Shown here: in pieces, positions 18,316 through 26,920 of the stretch
Position numbering within the stretch: position 1 is the first letter of the stretch
Layout of the letters: each line of letters starts with the position of its first letter
From: Acidobacteriota bacterium
GTDB lineage: Bacteria; Acidobacteriota; Terriglobia; Terriglobales; Acidobacteriaceae
Assembly: GCA_021816455.1 (NCBI GenBank)
Contig: JAKAXU010000020.1
Span: 1-52,043 of the forward strand
DNA length: 52,043 nt
Reading direction: 5' to 3'
Notes under the pieces: model-generated
The model's input: only the letters and a program-made list of their open reading frames with translations
Told to the model about the DNA's origin: nothing
Databases searched by the model: none
Program-made: the position numbers and the translations under genes

Positions 18316-19158
18316 CTAGTTTGCCAGCTCCCACGCCGACCGATCCTTCAGCAGCCGCTGCACCAGCGCCGTGTGCATCGCATGCCCGGCGCGCTCGGCC
18401 ACCACGCGCCCCTGAATCCGACGCCCGGCAAGCGCCAGATCTCCGATCAGGTCCAGCACCTTGTGCCGGACAAACTCATTGGCAAACCGCAGCGGGCCAT
18501 TCTCCACGCCTGTCTCGGTCACAAGAATCGCGCACTCCGGCCCCGCTCCGCGGATCAGCCCCATATTCCGCAGCTTCTCTTCGTCTGCCTTGTAGCCGAA
18601 GGTCCGCGCCGGCGCAATCTCCACCCCATAGGTCTCCGTCGCCAGGTCCACCTCGAAGCGATCCCGCCCGATCGGAGCTGGAAAATCGATCGCATAATCG
18701 ATCCTGTATCCATCGCCCGGATAGACACCGATAAACTTCTCACCCTCCCGGACTTCCACCGGCTTCAGAATCCGCAGATACTCCCGCTTCCGCCGCTGGG
18801 TCCGCACTCCGCCCGCTACAATTGCCCGCACATACGGCAGCGCGCTTCCATCCAGGATCGGCAGCTCCAGGTTGTCCACCTCCACAATCACGTTGTCGAT
18901 CCCCATGCCGATCAGCGCGGACAACAGATGTTCCGTCGTCGAAATCAGCACTCCCTGCCGCATCAGACTCGTCGCATAGCTCACCCGCGCCACGTTGCGC
19001 CCGGTGGCAGCGATCTCGAAGTTGTCCAGATCTGTGCGGCGAAAGACGATCCCGGAACCGGCCGGAGCCGGCACCAGTCGCATCCGCACCGAGGCTCCGG
19101 AGTGTAGCCCGACGCCACAAAACTCCAGTCCCTGATCGATCGTCTGCTCGGTGTGCAT
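18316..19158 (-). CDS. lpxC: UDP-3-O-acyl-N-acetylglucosamine deacetylase
   Basis: Zinc amidase of the committed step of lipid A synthesis, so the organism makes LPS. 280 residues. Motifs: CGVGLHSG (14-21); TTEHLLSAL with zinc ligand His77; ILDGSALPYV (101-110); FVRHKVLDLIGDL carrying zinc ligands His232 and Asp236; and the catalytic His259 in RAGHAMH. The start is ATG 19158; a GTG four codons earlier is possible. It stands alone on the minus strand. The 147 nt up to the proposed M20 gene start contain the divergent promoters. Confidence 0.95.
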   Translation of the reverse strand: MHTEQTIDQGLEFCGVGLHSGASVRMRLVPAPAGSGIVFRRTDLDNFEIAATGRNVARVSYATSLMRQGVLISTTEHLLSALIGMGIDNVIVEVDNLELPILDGSALPYVRAIVAGGVRTQRRKREYLRILKPVEVREGEKFIGVYPGDGYRIDYAIDFPAPIGRDRFEVDLATETYGVEIAPARTFGYKADEEKLRNMGLIRGAGPECAILVTETGVENGPLRFANEFVRHKVLDLIGDLALAGRRIQGRVVAERAGHAMHTALVQRLLKDRSAWELAN

Positions 19159-19305
19159 GCGACTCCCCACTCCTCAAACCACTGCCGTCTCTCAGCTTAC
19201 GCCACCGAAGTTCCTGTCTGCCTGTGTCTTTTTTGCCACACCCCGCGTCCCTCGCGCACACCAGGTCGGCCTCACGCATCACCTCACATGTGCGACATTG
19301 TTTGC

Positions 19306-20514
19306 ATGCCTTCTCTCGCATCCATTTCGCCCATTCCCATGCGTGCCCTGCTGGCCGGCGCTCGACGTCTTCAGCCCGATCTGCTGGCCCTTGCGCGCAC
19401 CCTCATCCGCTCCGAATCTCCTTCCGACGACAAGGCCGCCGTGGATGCCTGTATGGCGATTGCCGCTGAGCACGCCCGTTCGCTCGGCGCGCGTGTCCGA
19501 GTGCATCGTCAGCGCACGCAGGGCAACCTGCTGGAGATCCGCTTCGGCGCGCGTCTGCCTGCCGCGACTGGGAGCTTCGCTCGCACCCTCCTGCTGGGAC
19601 ATCTCGACACCGTTTGGCCGGTCGGCACGCTGCTCACGATGCCCTGCCGCATTGCCGACGGTCGTCTTCACGGCCCCGGTGCGCTGGACATGAAGACCGG
19701 CGTGGCCATGGCCTTCACCGCCGTGCAAATGCTTCAGGAAGCCTCCATTCTTACCCGCTCCTGTGGCCACGAAGTTGTCCTGCTGCTCGTCAGCGAAGAG
19801 GAGATCGGCAGCCCGGTTTCGCGCTCGGTCACCGAGTCGCTCGCCCTCGAATCCTCCGCCGTCTTCGTCCTCGAACCCGCGCAGGGGCTTGCCCTCAAGA
19901 CCGCGCGTAAAGGCACCGGCAACTTCCGCATCGAAGTCCAGGGCCGCGCCGCCCACTCCGGCGTCGATTTCGCCAGTGGGCGTTCAGCTATTCGCGAGCT
20001 GGCCCGGCTCATCGGGCAGGTAAGCGCGTGGAGCGATCCGGCGCGCGGCACCACCGTAAACGTCGGCCTGATCGGCGGCGGATCACGCTCCAACATCGTT
20101 GCCGACCATGCCTGGGCCGAGGTGGACCTGCGCATTGCGCGACGCGCCGACGGCCCGCGCATGGAGCGCCGCTTTGCCGCTCTCGCTCCCACGCGCCTCG
20201 GCCAGGGCTGCTCGGTCGCAGTCACCGGCGGCATCAACCGCCCGCCCATGGAGCGCACCCGCGGTACAGTGAAGCTTTTCCGCCTTGCGCAACGTCTCGC
20301 CGCGCAACTGGACTGGTCGCTTGACGAAGCCTCGACCGGCGGAGCCTCCGACGGCAACTTCACCTCCGCGCTCGGCCTTCCCACCCTCGACGGCCTAGGA
20401 CCTGTTGGCCAGGGCGCTCACGCACCGCACGAATCCGTCTCGCTCGACTCCATCGCACCACGCACCGCGTTGCTTGCCGCTCTGCTCGCCAGCCGCATCG
20501 CCCAGCCGCTCTGA
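19306..20514 (+). CDS. M20 family metallopeptidase (carboxypeptidase G2 / ArgE-like)
   Basis: Di-zinc exopeptidase or deacylase of about 402 residues. Motifs: LLLGHLDTVWP with metal ligand His99 and Asp101; GPGALDMKTG with bridging Asp128; SEEEIGS with the catalytic Glu pair (164-165); and a C-terminal His in GQGAHAPHESV. A dimerisation domain lies at about 205-315 (TGNFRIEVQGRAAHSG, SNIVADHAWAEVDLR). This is the glutamate-carboxypeptidase subgroup; the substrate cannot be read from sequence. The frame is open back to 19153, overlapping lpxC on the other strand. I chose ATG 19306 because homology starts soon after; 19339 is also possible. Confidence 0.87.
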   Translation: MPSLASISPIPMRALLAGARRLQPDLLALARTLIRSESPSDDKAAVDACMAIAAEHARSLGARVRVHRQRTQGNLLEIRFGARLPAATGSFARTLLLGHLDTVWPVGTLLTMPCRIADGRLHGPGALDMKTGVAMAFTAVQMLQEASILTRSCGHEVVLLLVSEEEIGSPVSRSVTESLALESSAVFVLEPAQGLALKTARKGTGNFRIEVQGRAAHSGVDFASGRSAIRELARLIGQVSAWSDPARGTTVNVGLIGGGSRSNIVADHAWAEVDLRIARRADGPRMERRFAALAPTRLGQGCSVAVTGGINRPPMERTRGTVKLFRLAQRLAAQLDWSLDEASTGGASDGNFTSALGLPTLDGLGPVGQGAHAPHESVSLDSIAPRTALLAALLASRIAQPL

Positions 20515-20632
20515 ACCGCCCTCTCCCCTGCGCCACCCGGGTTAGCCCGTGAAAATTCGTATGTGCCCTACACTGTGTGCTCAGAGTCCAGGCACCGCAG
20601 AATGCGGCAAGGAAGTTTCTGCTCGGTGCGTG

Positions 20633-21439
20633 TCAGAAAGAAATTTCGGCCGCTGTCGGCCGCGTTTTCGCGGGATGCCGACAGGCGCTGCTTGTCGACA
20701 AATCTGTATCTTGGAAATCTGCCTCCTCGTTGCTTTGGATGGGCAGTGACCGTTCCGCGGCCTCGCTCTCCGCCCTGATTCCGTCTGCGTCCGCGCGATC
20801 GTCGAGGCGCGATTCGATGATCACCGGGACTTTCTTCGGGATCAAAGCCGCCACCTGTCGGAACGCAAATTGCGAAGCAAATGAAATTCTCTCGTGTCGG
20901 CTCGTATGACTGCTCACTTCGCTGATGTGCATCCACGCCAGCCGATCCCTAAAAGCTCGCAGAAGGCGATAGGCTTCAGTCATCGTCGTATCAAACTGTC
21001 GCGCATGTCCGATATCGAATGTGAAGTGCGCATCCGGCAGTTGTTCGAAGATGGACTTCATCTCCTCGCATGACCGCCCTGCCCGTTTACGCCGGTCCAT
21101 ATTCTCCACCGCAATGCGGCCGCCCAGACGCCTCCACAAAGCAAAATCGTGTATCGCGTCCGGATGGACCACAATCGGCCATCCCTCCGGCACTCGTTCT
21201 TCCAGCATTTCCACGATCCCTGCTTCGTCGCGTTTCTCGTACTGGCTCGGCGCATGGAATCCGATATATTTCCAGCCGGAAAGGTCGAGAGTGTCCAGCG
21301 CGCCCACCAGTGGCGTCAATTCTTCCGTGCGCAGTGCTGAAAGCTCAATCGCTGGCAACGAATGGCCTGAAAGCAGTTCGAGCGCTCTGCGAAAATCGCC
21401 CAGCGCAATAGCGCCCGTCGAGAAGCCCAGTATCCGCAT
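20633..21439 (-). CDS. Xylose-isomerase-like TIM-barrel protein of unknown function
   Basis: 268 residues. It reads as the AP-endonuclease-2/xylose-isomerase-like TIM barrel: an ILGFSTGAIA first strand, LPAIELSALR, WKYIGFHAPS, IVVHPDAI, GGRIAVENMDRRK, HFTFDIGHARQFD, LAWMHISEVS and PVIIESRL. The Glu, Asp, His and Glu residues of these strands match the usual metal-binding pattern (VEN, DIGH, HISE, IES). The last ~45 residues are polar and unlike the fold, perhaps a late extension. It starts inside the stop of the upstream nucleotidyltransferase gene (TGATG overlap), so the two are translationally coupled. Base composition is visibly more AT-rich than the flanking lpxC and acnA. Confidence 0.75.
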   Translation of the reverse strand: MRILGFSTGAIALGDFRRALELLSGHSLPAIELSALRTEELTPLVGALDTLDLSGWKYIGFHAPSQYEKRDEAGIVEMLEERVPEGWPIVVHPDAIHDFALWRRLGGRIAVENMDRRKRAGRSCEEMKSIFEQLPDAHFTFDIGHARQFDTTMTEAYRLLRAFRDRLAWMHISEVSSHTSRHERISFASQFAFRQVAALIPKKVPVIIESRLDDRADADGIRAESEAAERSLPIQSNEEADFQDTDLSTSSACRHPAKTRPTAAEISF

Positions 21440-22536
21440 CACATCACGCCCCTTTCGATCATCTGTTGCTGCATCGGCGACTCGATCCGCAGGAACAGGT
21501 CTTTGGTCGCCTCGCTGAATTTGTGTCGAATGAGACGGGCATCGCGATACATCTTATCGCTCTCCAACTCATTTCGATCCAGCTTTTCCAGATGTTCCCG
21601 TGTGTTCCCATCGGCGAGCATTGCGATGAATGCATCGTAGGCTTCAAAAGCGCGCCTTGCCGCCTCTGGCACACGCGAGCGCTGCTCCATGCCATAGCAG
21701 CGCTCATTCAGAAGCGAATCGGCAAACATCTCTAGTGGCGTCATTGCAAACAGCTTTTCCAGGTGGTGGATCGCCGCCTGTGGATTTCCCTCTGTAAACA
21801 ATTCTTTACTGGGGAATTCAATCTCGCAGCGCAGGCACGCCAACACACCGGAAAGATAAATCAGCTTCCGCGAAAACCCCAGCTTCAGGCTCTTCAGCGC
21901 GTACCCGTCGTAATTTCGAGTGCGTTGTTTGTAGGCGAAATCTACCGTCATCGTCCGCCAATAGCGACTGATGTCATTGAGCAGAAATAATGGCACACCG
22001 CGCTGATTTGAGTCCTGCCAAAGCCCCATATCCTCGCTAAGATAACGATGCAAGATGTTGCGTCGGACATTGCTCCATGCCTGATCGTTTCCAATCGCGA
22101 CCGACTCCAGCAACAGCAGAATGCGCCGTGTCGTGTTCGAATTCGAGTCGTCCCCGCCCCCGATGCAATGCACAATGTCATGGCTGAAAGCAAGGCTTCC
22201 AAAAACTCCTTCGCGCCCCGGAGCCTTCTTCACGTTCTCACGTATTTTAAGCGCGGCCTCGAGATGCGTTGGGTCCACCCTGCCATCCACCAGCAGCGTC
22301 CAGTCCGTGTCGCTGTCTTCGGTCAGTTCGCCCCGGGCCAGCGATCCGAAGACGACAACGCTTCGGTCCTCGCCTGTAAATTCTTCCCATTGTTTTCTGT
22401 ACCTTTCACGCGCATCGTATGCCATCTTTGCTGCCTGCTGAAGATGCAGCCAATTCTCACCAAGCCTCTCGGCAAGCCGTAGAACCGGGCGTGCACCGGT
22501 TTCCTGGAGATTGGCAACCTCATCTGGCATATTCAC
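21439..22536 (-). CDS. Minimal-type nucleotidyltransferase domain protein
   Basis: About 365 residues. The N-terminal third is a pol-beta-superfamily nucleotidyltransferase: VVVFGSLARGELTEDSDTDW has the GS pair at 64-65 and the metal-binding Asp76 and Asp78. A third carboxylate may be Asp120 in SHDIVHCIGGG. The remaining ~230 residues are helical (RYWRTMTVDFAYKQR, LKLGFSRKLIYLSGVLA, MTPLEMFADSL) and unassigned, perhaps a substrate-recognition domain. The start was set at GTG 22536 because AGGAG lies 6 nt upstream; ATG 22530 is an alternative. It heads a two-gene operon with the TIM-barrel gene. Adenylylation, uridylylation or oligonucleotide synthesis cannot be told apart from sequence. Confidence 0.75.
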   Translation of the reverse strand: MNMPDEVANLQETGARPVLRLAERLGENWLHLQQAAKMAYDARERYRKQWEEFTGEDRSVVVFGSLARGELTEDSDTDWTLLVDGRVDPTHLEAALKIRENVKKAPGREGVFGSLAFSHDIVHCIGGGDDSNSNTTRRILLLLESVAIGNDQAWSNVRRNILHRYLSEDMGLWQDSNQRGVPLFLLNDISRYWRTMTVDFAYKQRTRNYDGYALKSLKLGFSRKLIYLSGVLACLRCEIEFPSKELFTEGNPQAAIHHLEKLFAMTPLEMFADSLLNERCYGMEQRSRVPEAARRAFEAYDAFIAMLADGNTREHLEKLDRNELESDKMYRDARLIRHKFSEATKDLFLRIESPMQQQMIERGVM

Positions 22537-22774
22537 TTCTATCTCCTGTGGCACTGAATACTCGTGTCATATACCCGTACCCGCAAGAGTAGCACCTGTA
22601 TGGCCGGTCATTTCCACCTCCATCCGCGAATCCTTCCTGCCATCCACGCGCTTTCCCACCCCTGCGTTGACGCCTTAAAATACTCGTGTCCGGCGCGACG
22701 GGCGTTTCCAGCGTGCCAACCGTTTTTTTGAGCTGACTCACCCGCGCGCTCCCATCTTCAGAAAGGCCTCTGTC

Positions 22775-25549
22775 ATGAATACTTTTCACAGCCGCTCCAC
22801 GCTCACCCTCGGCGGCCGGTCTTACACCTATTTCCGTCTTCCAGCGCTGGAATCGCAGGGTTTTACACTCACCCGTCTGCCGTTCAGCCTACGCATTCTG
22901 CTGGAAAATCTGCTTCGCCGCGAAGACGGCGTTAATGTGACTGCCGACGAGATCGCCTTTCTGGCCCGCTGGGACGCTGCCGCCGAGCCGACACGCGAGA
23001 TCGCCTATATGCCTGCGCGTGTGCTCATGCAGGACTTTACCGGCGTGCCCGCCGTGGTGGATCTTGCCGCGATGCGGGACGCCATGAAGCGCCTCGGCGG
23101 CGACCCGGAACGCATCAATCCCCTTCAGCCAGCCGAGCTGGTGATTGACCACAGCGTCCAGGTGGATGAGTTCGGCTCGCCACGTGCCTATGACGCCAAC
23201 GCGCTGCTGGAGTTCCAGCGCAATCGCGAGCGCTATGCCTTTCTCAAGTGGGGGCAGTCCGCCTTCCGCAATTTCTCCGCCGTCCCGCCCGGCATGGGCA
23301 TCTGCCATCAGGTCAACCTCGAATACCTGGCCCGCGTCGTCTTCACTGCGCAGCAGAATGGCGAGACGCTTGCTTATCCCGACACGCTGGTCGGCACCGA
23401 CTCCCACACCACGATGATCAACGGACTTGGCGTACTGGGCTGGGGCGTCGGCGGCATTGAGGCCGAGGCGGCGATGCTGGGCCAGCCCGTTTCCATGCTC
23501 ATTCCGCAGGTCGTCGGCTATCGCCTGACCGGCAAACTGCGCGAAGGCGCGACGGCGACCGATCTCGTCCTCACCGTCACCGAAGCGCTGCGCAAACTCG
23601 GCGTCGTCGGCAAATTTGTCGAGTTCTTTGGCCCCGGCATCGCCGAGCTTCCGCTGGCTGACCGTGCCACCATCAGCAACATGGCTCCCGAATACGGCGC
23701 CACCTGCGGCATCTTCCCCGTCGATGCGGAGACGCTGCGCTATCTGCGCCTGACCGGACGTAGTGAAGATCAGATTGCCCTCGTCGAGGCGTATTACAAA
23801 GAGCAGGGACTCTTCCACACCTCCAGCTCGCCCGAGGCCGTCTACACCCAGATCCTCGAACTCGATCTGGCGACCGTCCAGCCCTCGGTCGCCGGGCCAA
23901 AACGTCCGCAGGATCGCGTGCTGCTTTCCGATGCAGGTTCCAGTTTCCGCAAGCAGCTACCGACCCTGCTTTCCCCCAAGGCAAAACCCCTCGGCGAGCG
24001 CACTGCTTCTGAGTGGTCCACCGCGACAGCTGTGCTTGATGAGGAACTGGTTCCCGGCCACGCCCATGAAAGCACCGTTCAGGGCCGCTTCGGCGTCAAC
24101 CCGGACCGCTTCCTTGATCACGGCTCGGTCGTCATCGCCGCCATCACAAGCTGCACCAACACTTCCAACCCGTCCGTAATGATCGCCGCCGGTTTGCTGG
24201 CCAAAAAGGCCGTCGAAAAGGGCCTCACCGTGCCGCCCTGGGTCAAGACTTCGCTCGCTCCCGGCTCCCGCGTCGTCACCGACTACTACCAGCGCGCGGG
24301 ACTGTTACCATATCTCGAAAAGCTGCGCTTCAACGTCGTCGGCTACGGTTGCACCACCTGCATCGGCAACTCCGGTCCGCTGCCAACAGACGTTTCTGCC
24401 AGCATCAACGAGCATGGTCTGGTTGCAGTCAGCGTGCTCAGCGGCAACCGCAACTTCGAAGGACGCGTCAACGTCGATGTCCGCGCCAACTACCTTATGT
24501 CCCCGCCCCTGGTCATCGCCTACGCCATCGCCGGGCGCATCGATCACGACTTCGAGACGCAGCCTCTCGGCACAGACGCCTCCGGCAAGCCCGTCTTCCT
24601 GCGCGAGATATGGCCGTCGCAGCAGGAGGTGGCCGAGGCCATCGACCTGGGCGTCTCGCGCGAAGGTTTCAGGCGCGAATACGCAACCGTGACACAAGGT
24701 GACGCCAACTGGCAGGGACTCAGCTTTCCTACCGGCGACACCTACCACTGGGAGCCGGACTCGACCTACATTCGCCAAGCGCCTTACTTCGACGGCATCA
24801 CGCTGACGCCGCCGCCGGTTGAGGACATCCTCGACGCGCGCGTGCTGGCCGTGCTCGGCGACAGCGTGACGACCGACCACATCTCGCCAGCCGGCAACAT
24901 CAAGGCTTCGAGTCCGGCAGGCAAATACCTTGCCGAACGCGGCGTCACCGCCGCGGACTTCAACAGCTACGGCTCGCGGCGCGGCAACCATGAAGTCATG
25001 GTCCGTGGCACCTTCGCCAACGTGCGTCTGCGCAATCGCCTTGCACCCAGCACCGAAGGAGGCTTCACGCGCCTGCTGCCCGAAGGCACAGAAACCACCA
25101 TCTACGACGCAAGCGTGGTCTATGCCGAGCGCGGCACGCCGCTGGTGATCCTGGCAGGCAAGGAGTACGGCTCCGGCAGCAGCCGCGACTGGGCTGCCAA
25201 AGGCCCGCGACTGCTCGGCGTCCGCGTCGTCCTGGCCGAAAGCTTCGAGCGCATTCACCGCTCCAACCTCGTGGGCATGGGCATTCTTCCGCTTCAGTTC
25301 GCGCCCGGCGAGACGGTGGATTCAGTTGGCCTGACCGGCGAAGAGACCTTTAGCTTCCCCGGACTCAAGGCGATGCTCGACTCCGGCTTCGCCGGGGGCA
25401 AGACGCTCACCCTCACGGCTACCGCACCCGACGGCTCTACGCGCCGGATTGCGACGCACGTGCGAATCGACACCCCGCAGGAGATCGTCTACTTCCAGCA
25501 CGGCGGCATCCTGCAATACGTGCTGCGGTCTCTGGCAACGGGCAGATAG
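22775..25549 (+). CDS. acnA: Aconitate hydratase A
   Basis: TCA-cycle [4Fe-4S] enzyme interconverting citrate and isocitrate. 924 residues, normal for AcnA/IRP-type aconitases. Cluster ligands are Cys460 ([10 protein letters not shown]) and Cys526 and Cys529 ([14 protein letters not shown]). Other marks: [45 protein letters not shown], the swivel domain [14 protein letters not shown] and [15 protein letters not shown]. Family knowledge: apo-AcnA can bind mRNA and act as an iron/oxidation sensor. It is monocistronic with its own upstream region of about 220 nt, shared divergently with the nucleotidyltransferase operon. Confidence 0.97.
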   Translation: MNTFHSRSTLTLGGRSYTYFRLPALESQGFTLTRLPFSLRILLENLLRREDGVNVTADEIAFLARWDAAAEPTREIAYMPARVLMQDFTGVPAVVDLAAMRDAMKRLGGDPERINPLQPAELVIDHSVQVDEFGSPRAYDANALLEFQRNRERYAFLKWGQSAFRNFSAVPPGMGICHQVNLEYLARVVFTAQQNGETLAYPDTLVGTDSHTTMINGLGVLGWGVGGIEAEAAMLGQPVSMLIPQVVGYRLTGKLREGATATDLVLTVTEALRKLGVVGKFVEFFGPGIAELPLADRATISNMAPEYGATCGIFPVDAETLRYLRLTGRSEDQIALVEAYYKEQGLFHTSSSPEAVYTQILELDLATVQPSVAGPKRPQDRVLLSDAGSSFRKQLPTLLSPKAKPLGERTASEWSTATAVLDEELVPGHAHESTVQGRFGVNPDRFLDHGSVVIAAITSCTNTSNPSVMIAAGLLAKKAVEKGLTVPPWVKTSLAPGSRVVTDYYQRAGLLPYLEKLRFNVVGYGCTTCIGNSGPLPTDVSASINEHGLVAVSVLSGNRNFEGRVNVDVRANYLMSPPLVIAYAIAGRIDHDFETQPLGTDASGKPVFLREIWPSQQEVAEAIDLGVSREGFRREYATVTQGDANWQGLSFPTGDTYHWEPDSTYIRQAPYFDGITLTPPPVEDILDARVLAVLGDSVTTDHISPAGNIKASSPAGKYLAERGVTAADFNSYGSRRGNHEVMVRGTFANVRLRNRLAPSTEGGFTRLLPEGTETTIYDASVVYAERGTPLVILAGKEYGSGSSRDWAAKGPRLLGVRVVLAESFERIHRSNLVGMGILPLQFAPGETVDSVGLTGEETFSFPGLKAMLDSGFAGGKTLTLTATAPDGSTRRIATHVRIDTPQEIVYFQHGGILQYVLRSLATGR

Positions 25550-25552
25550 AGG

Positions 25553-25573
25553 CGCAGCCGCATCGCGGTTGCG
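25553..25573 (+). terminator. Hairpin directly after acnA
   Basis: CGCAGCCGC (25553-25561) pairs with GCGGTTGCG (25565-25573), nine pairs including one G-T, with an ATC loop. It begins 3 nt after the acnA stop. No T-run follows, so it may be a 3'-end stabiliser or a weak terminator upstream of the thioredoxin-like gene. Confidence 0.4.
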
Positions 25574-25608
25574 GAAAGCAAGCGCACTCAGGAAGTGGCG
25601 ACGGAAGG

Positions 25609-26154
25609 ATGCGTATGTCGGTGAGCCGAGGCAAGAAACCCAAGAACTGGCTGGCCATCGCCGAGGTCGTCGGGATCGTGCTGCTCGGCGTCCTGCTGCT
25701 GCATCGTCTTTTACCTAATCCGCCGGAAACTGCTTCGGCCGCGAATGCGAAGAGCTTCACGCTGACCGGAATGGATGGAACGGCGATCCCCCCCAGCGCG
25801 TATCAGGGAAAAGCCTTAGTGCTGAATTACTGGGCGCCCTGGTGCCCGCCCTGCCGAGTCGAAATTCCCTGGCTGCAAAAGCTCCAGAACGAAGAAAACG
25901 GTCGCTTGGTCGTGGTGGGGGTGGTGGCCGAACCGCGCGACAATGAACACGCCGTGGCGATGATGAGGCGGCTGGGAATCACCTATCTGCTGGTTCAGAA
26001 TTCCGACTCGTTGCAAGCGGCGTTTGGGAGTCCATCGGCGCTGCCAACCAGCTACTATCTCTCTCCGTCGTTGCATGTCGTTCACAGCGTCAAAGGGCTG
26101 GTTCCGGAGTACATCGCTCATCGCTACGCCTCGGACGCAATCGGCGCCAAGTGA
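25609..26154 (+). CDS. TlpA/ResA-like membrane-anchored thioredoxin
   Basis: 181 residues. One N-terminal membrane segment (about 15-33, AIAEVVGIVLLGVLLLH) follows a basic start, so the domain faces the periplasm. The thioredoxin-like AhpC/TSA-type fold covers about 47-178, with the redox motif APWCPPC (Cys79, Cys82). The second conserved landmark is a cis-Pro in ALPTSYYL. WCPPC is typical of TlpA/ResA proteins that reduce apocytochrome c or other periplasmic disulfides. No cytochrome-maturation genes are adjacent, so the client is unknown, although a haem-rich cluster lies 14-25 kb further on. It is convergent with zapA. Confidence 0.88.
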   Translation: MRMSVSRGKKPKNWLAIAEVVGIVLLGVLLLHRLLPNPPETASAANAKSFTLTGMDGTAIPPSAYQGKALVLNYWAPWCPPCRVEIPWLQKLQNEENGRLVVVGVVAEPRDNEHAVAMMRRLGITYLLVQNSDSLQAAFGSPSALPTSYYLSPSLHVVHSVKGLVPEYIAHRYASDAIGAK

Positions 26155-26192
26155 CACCGGTGCAGATTCCAGATCATTCATCGCCCGACCCG

Positions 26193-26522
26193 CTACGCGC
26201 CTGCCAGAATTCGATCGAGAATTCCGCTGAGCTGCCGCGCGCGAGCTTCCATCGCCGATGCGTTCTGGCTTCCCTCCGTCGCGGTCAGCTCCGCCAATCG
26301 TTCTTCCGCGCGGGCAAGACCGTCGGCCAGATTCAGAGCAGCAAGCACGGCGACGCGAATCGAGTCGACCGTGCGGCCCTGTGCGGCGACAGCGCGCATC
26401 TGCTCATCGACGCGCGCAGCCAGGCGACGGACGCGCTCCAGGTCGGACCCGGCCAGGTGGTAAAGTTGGCCGTAGATTTCAACGGTTGCGAACTCGGATT
26501 CCTGGTGCGGTTCGTCCGTCAT
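26193..26522 (-). CDS. zapA: Cell division protein ZapA
   Basis: 109 residues. The N-terminal globular part is VEIYGQLYHLAGSDLERVRRLAARVDEQM, followed by the alpha-helical VRVAVLAALNLADGL-like region (actual IRVAVLAALNLADGLARA) and a C-terminal coiled coil. Family knowledge: ZapA tetramers bundle FtsZ filaments at the division site. It lies 15 nt after a small coiled-coil gene in a pheT-(coiled coil)-zapA arrangement common in bacteria. Its transcript runs toward the thioredoxin gene; only about 38 nt separate the two stops. Confidence 0.88.
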   Translation of the reverse strand: MTDEPHQESEFATVEIYGQLYHLAGSDLERVRRLAARVDEQMRAVAAQGRTVDSIRVAVLAALNLADGLARAEERLAELTATEGSQNASAMEARARQLSGILDRILAGA

Positions 26523-26537
26523 CGACCCTCCTTCCGA

Positions 26538-26843
26538 CTACATCTGCAACGCATCGAGCTGGTCAAGCAGCCGTTCGACGCGCTCCCGGACCGTTTCGCG
26601 CTCGGCTCGCAAAGCAGCGATCTCCTCGCGCAGCGTGGCTACTTCGTGGTTCATCTGTTCCAGTCGCGGCGCAGCACCAACGATTTCAGCTTCCAGCGCA
26701 ACACACCGCTCCTCCGCCGCCAGTCGCGCCGTCCGTTCGGATTTGAGGCGCTCGACGGCGCGGAGAATGCGCTCCTCGAGCGCGGCAAAGGCGTCGCCTG
26801 AGTGCGTGGTTGAGTCTTCAAGGCCATCCATGTTCAGCAGCAT
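26538..26843 (-). CDS. Small coiled-coil protein, ZapB-like
   Basis: 101 residues, almost entirely coiled coil from about residue 18: heptads run through FAALEERILRAVERLKSE, LAAEERCVALEAEIV and HEVATLREEIAALRAERE. There is no enzyme motif. Size, structure and position directly before zapA suggest a ZapB-like division factor, but sequence alone does not prove it. ATG 26843 has a GGGGAAG ribosome site; ATG 26831 is possible. The 77-nt gap to pheT has no other ORF. Confidence 0.7.
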   Translation of the reverse strand: MLLNMDGLEDSTTHSGDAFAALEERILRAVERLKSERTARLAAEERCVALEAEIVGAAPRLEQMNHEVATLREEIAALRAERETVRERVERLLDQLDALQM

Positions 26844-26920
26844 ACGCTTCTTCCCCCTGGGCTACCAGCCGCCGTCCGACGGCTTGCAATAATTTTCATC
26901 CACTTCCCATCCGATCCGCG

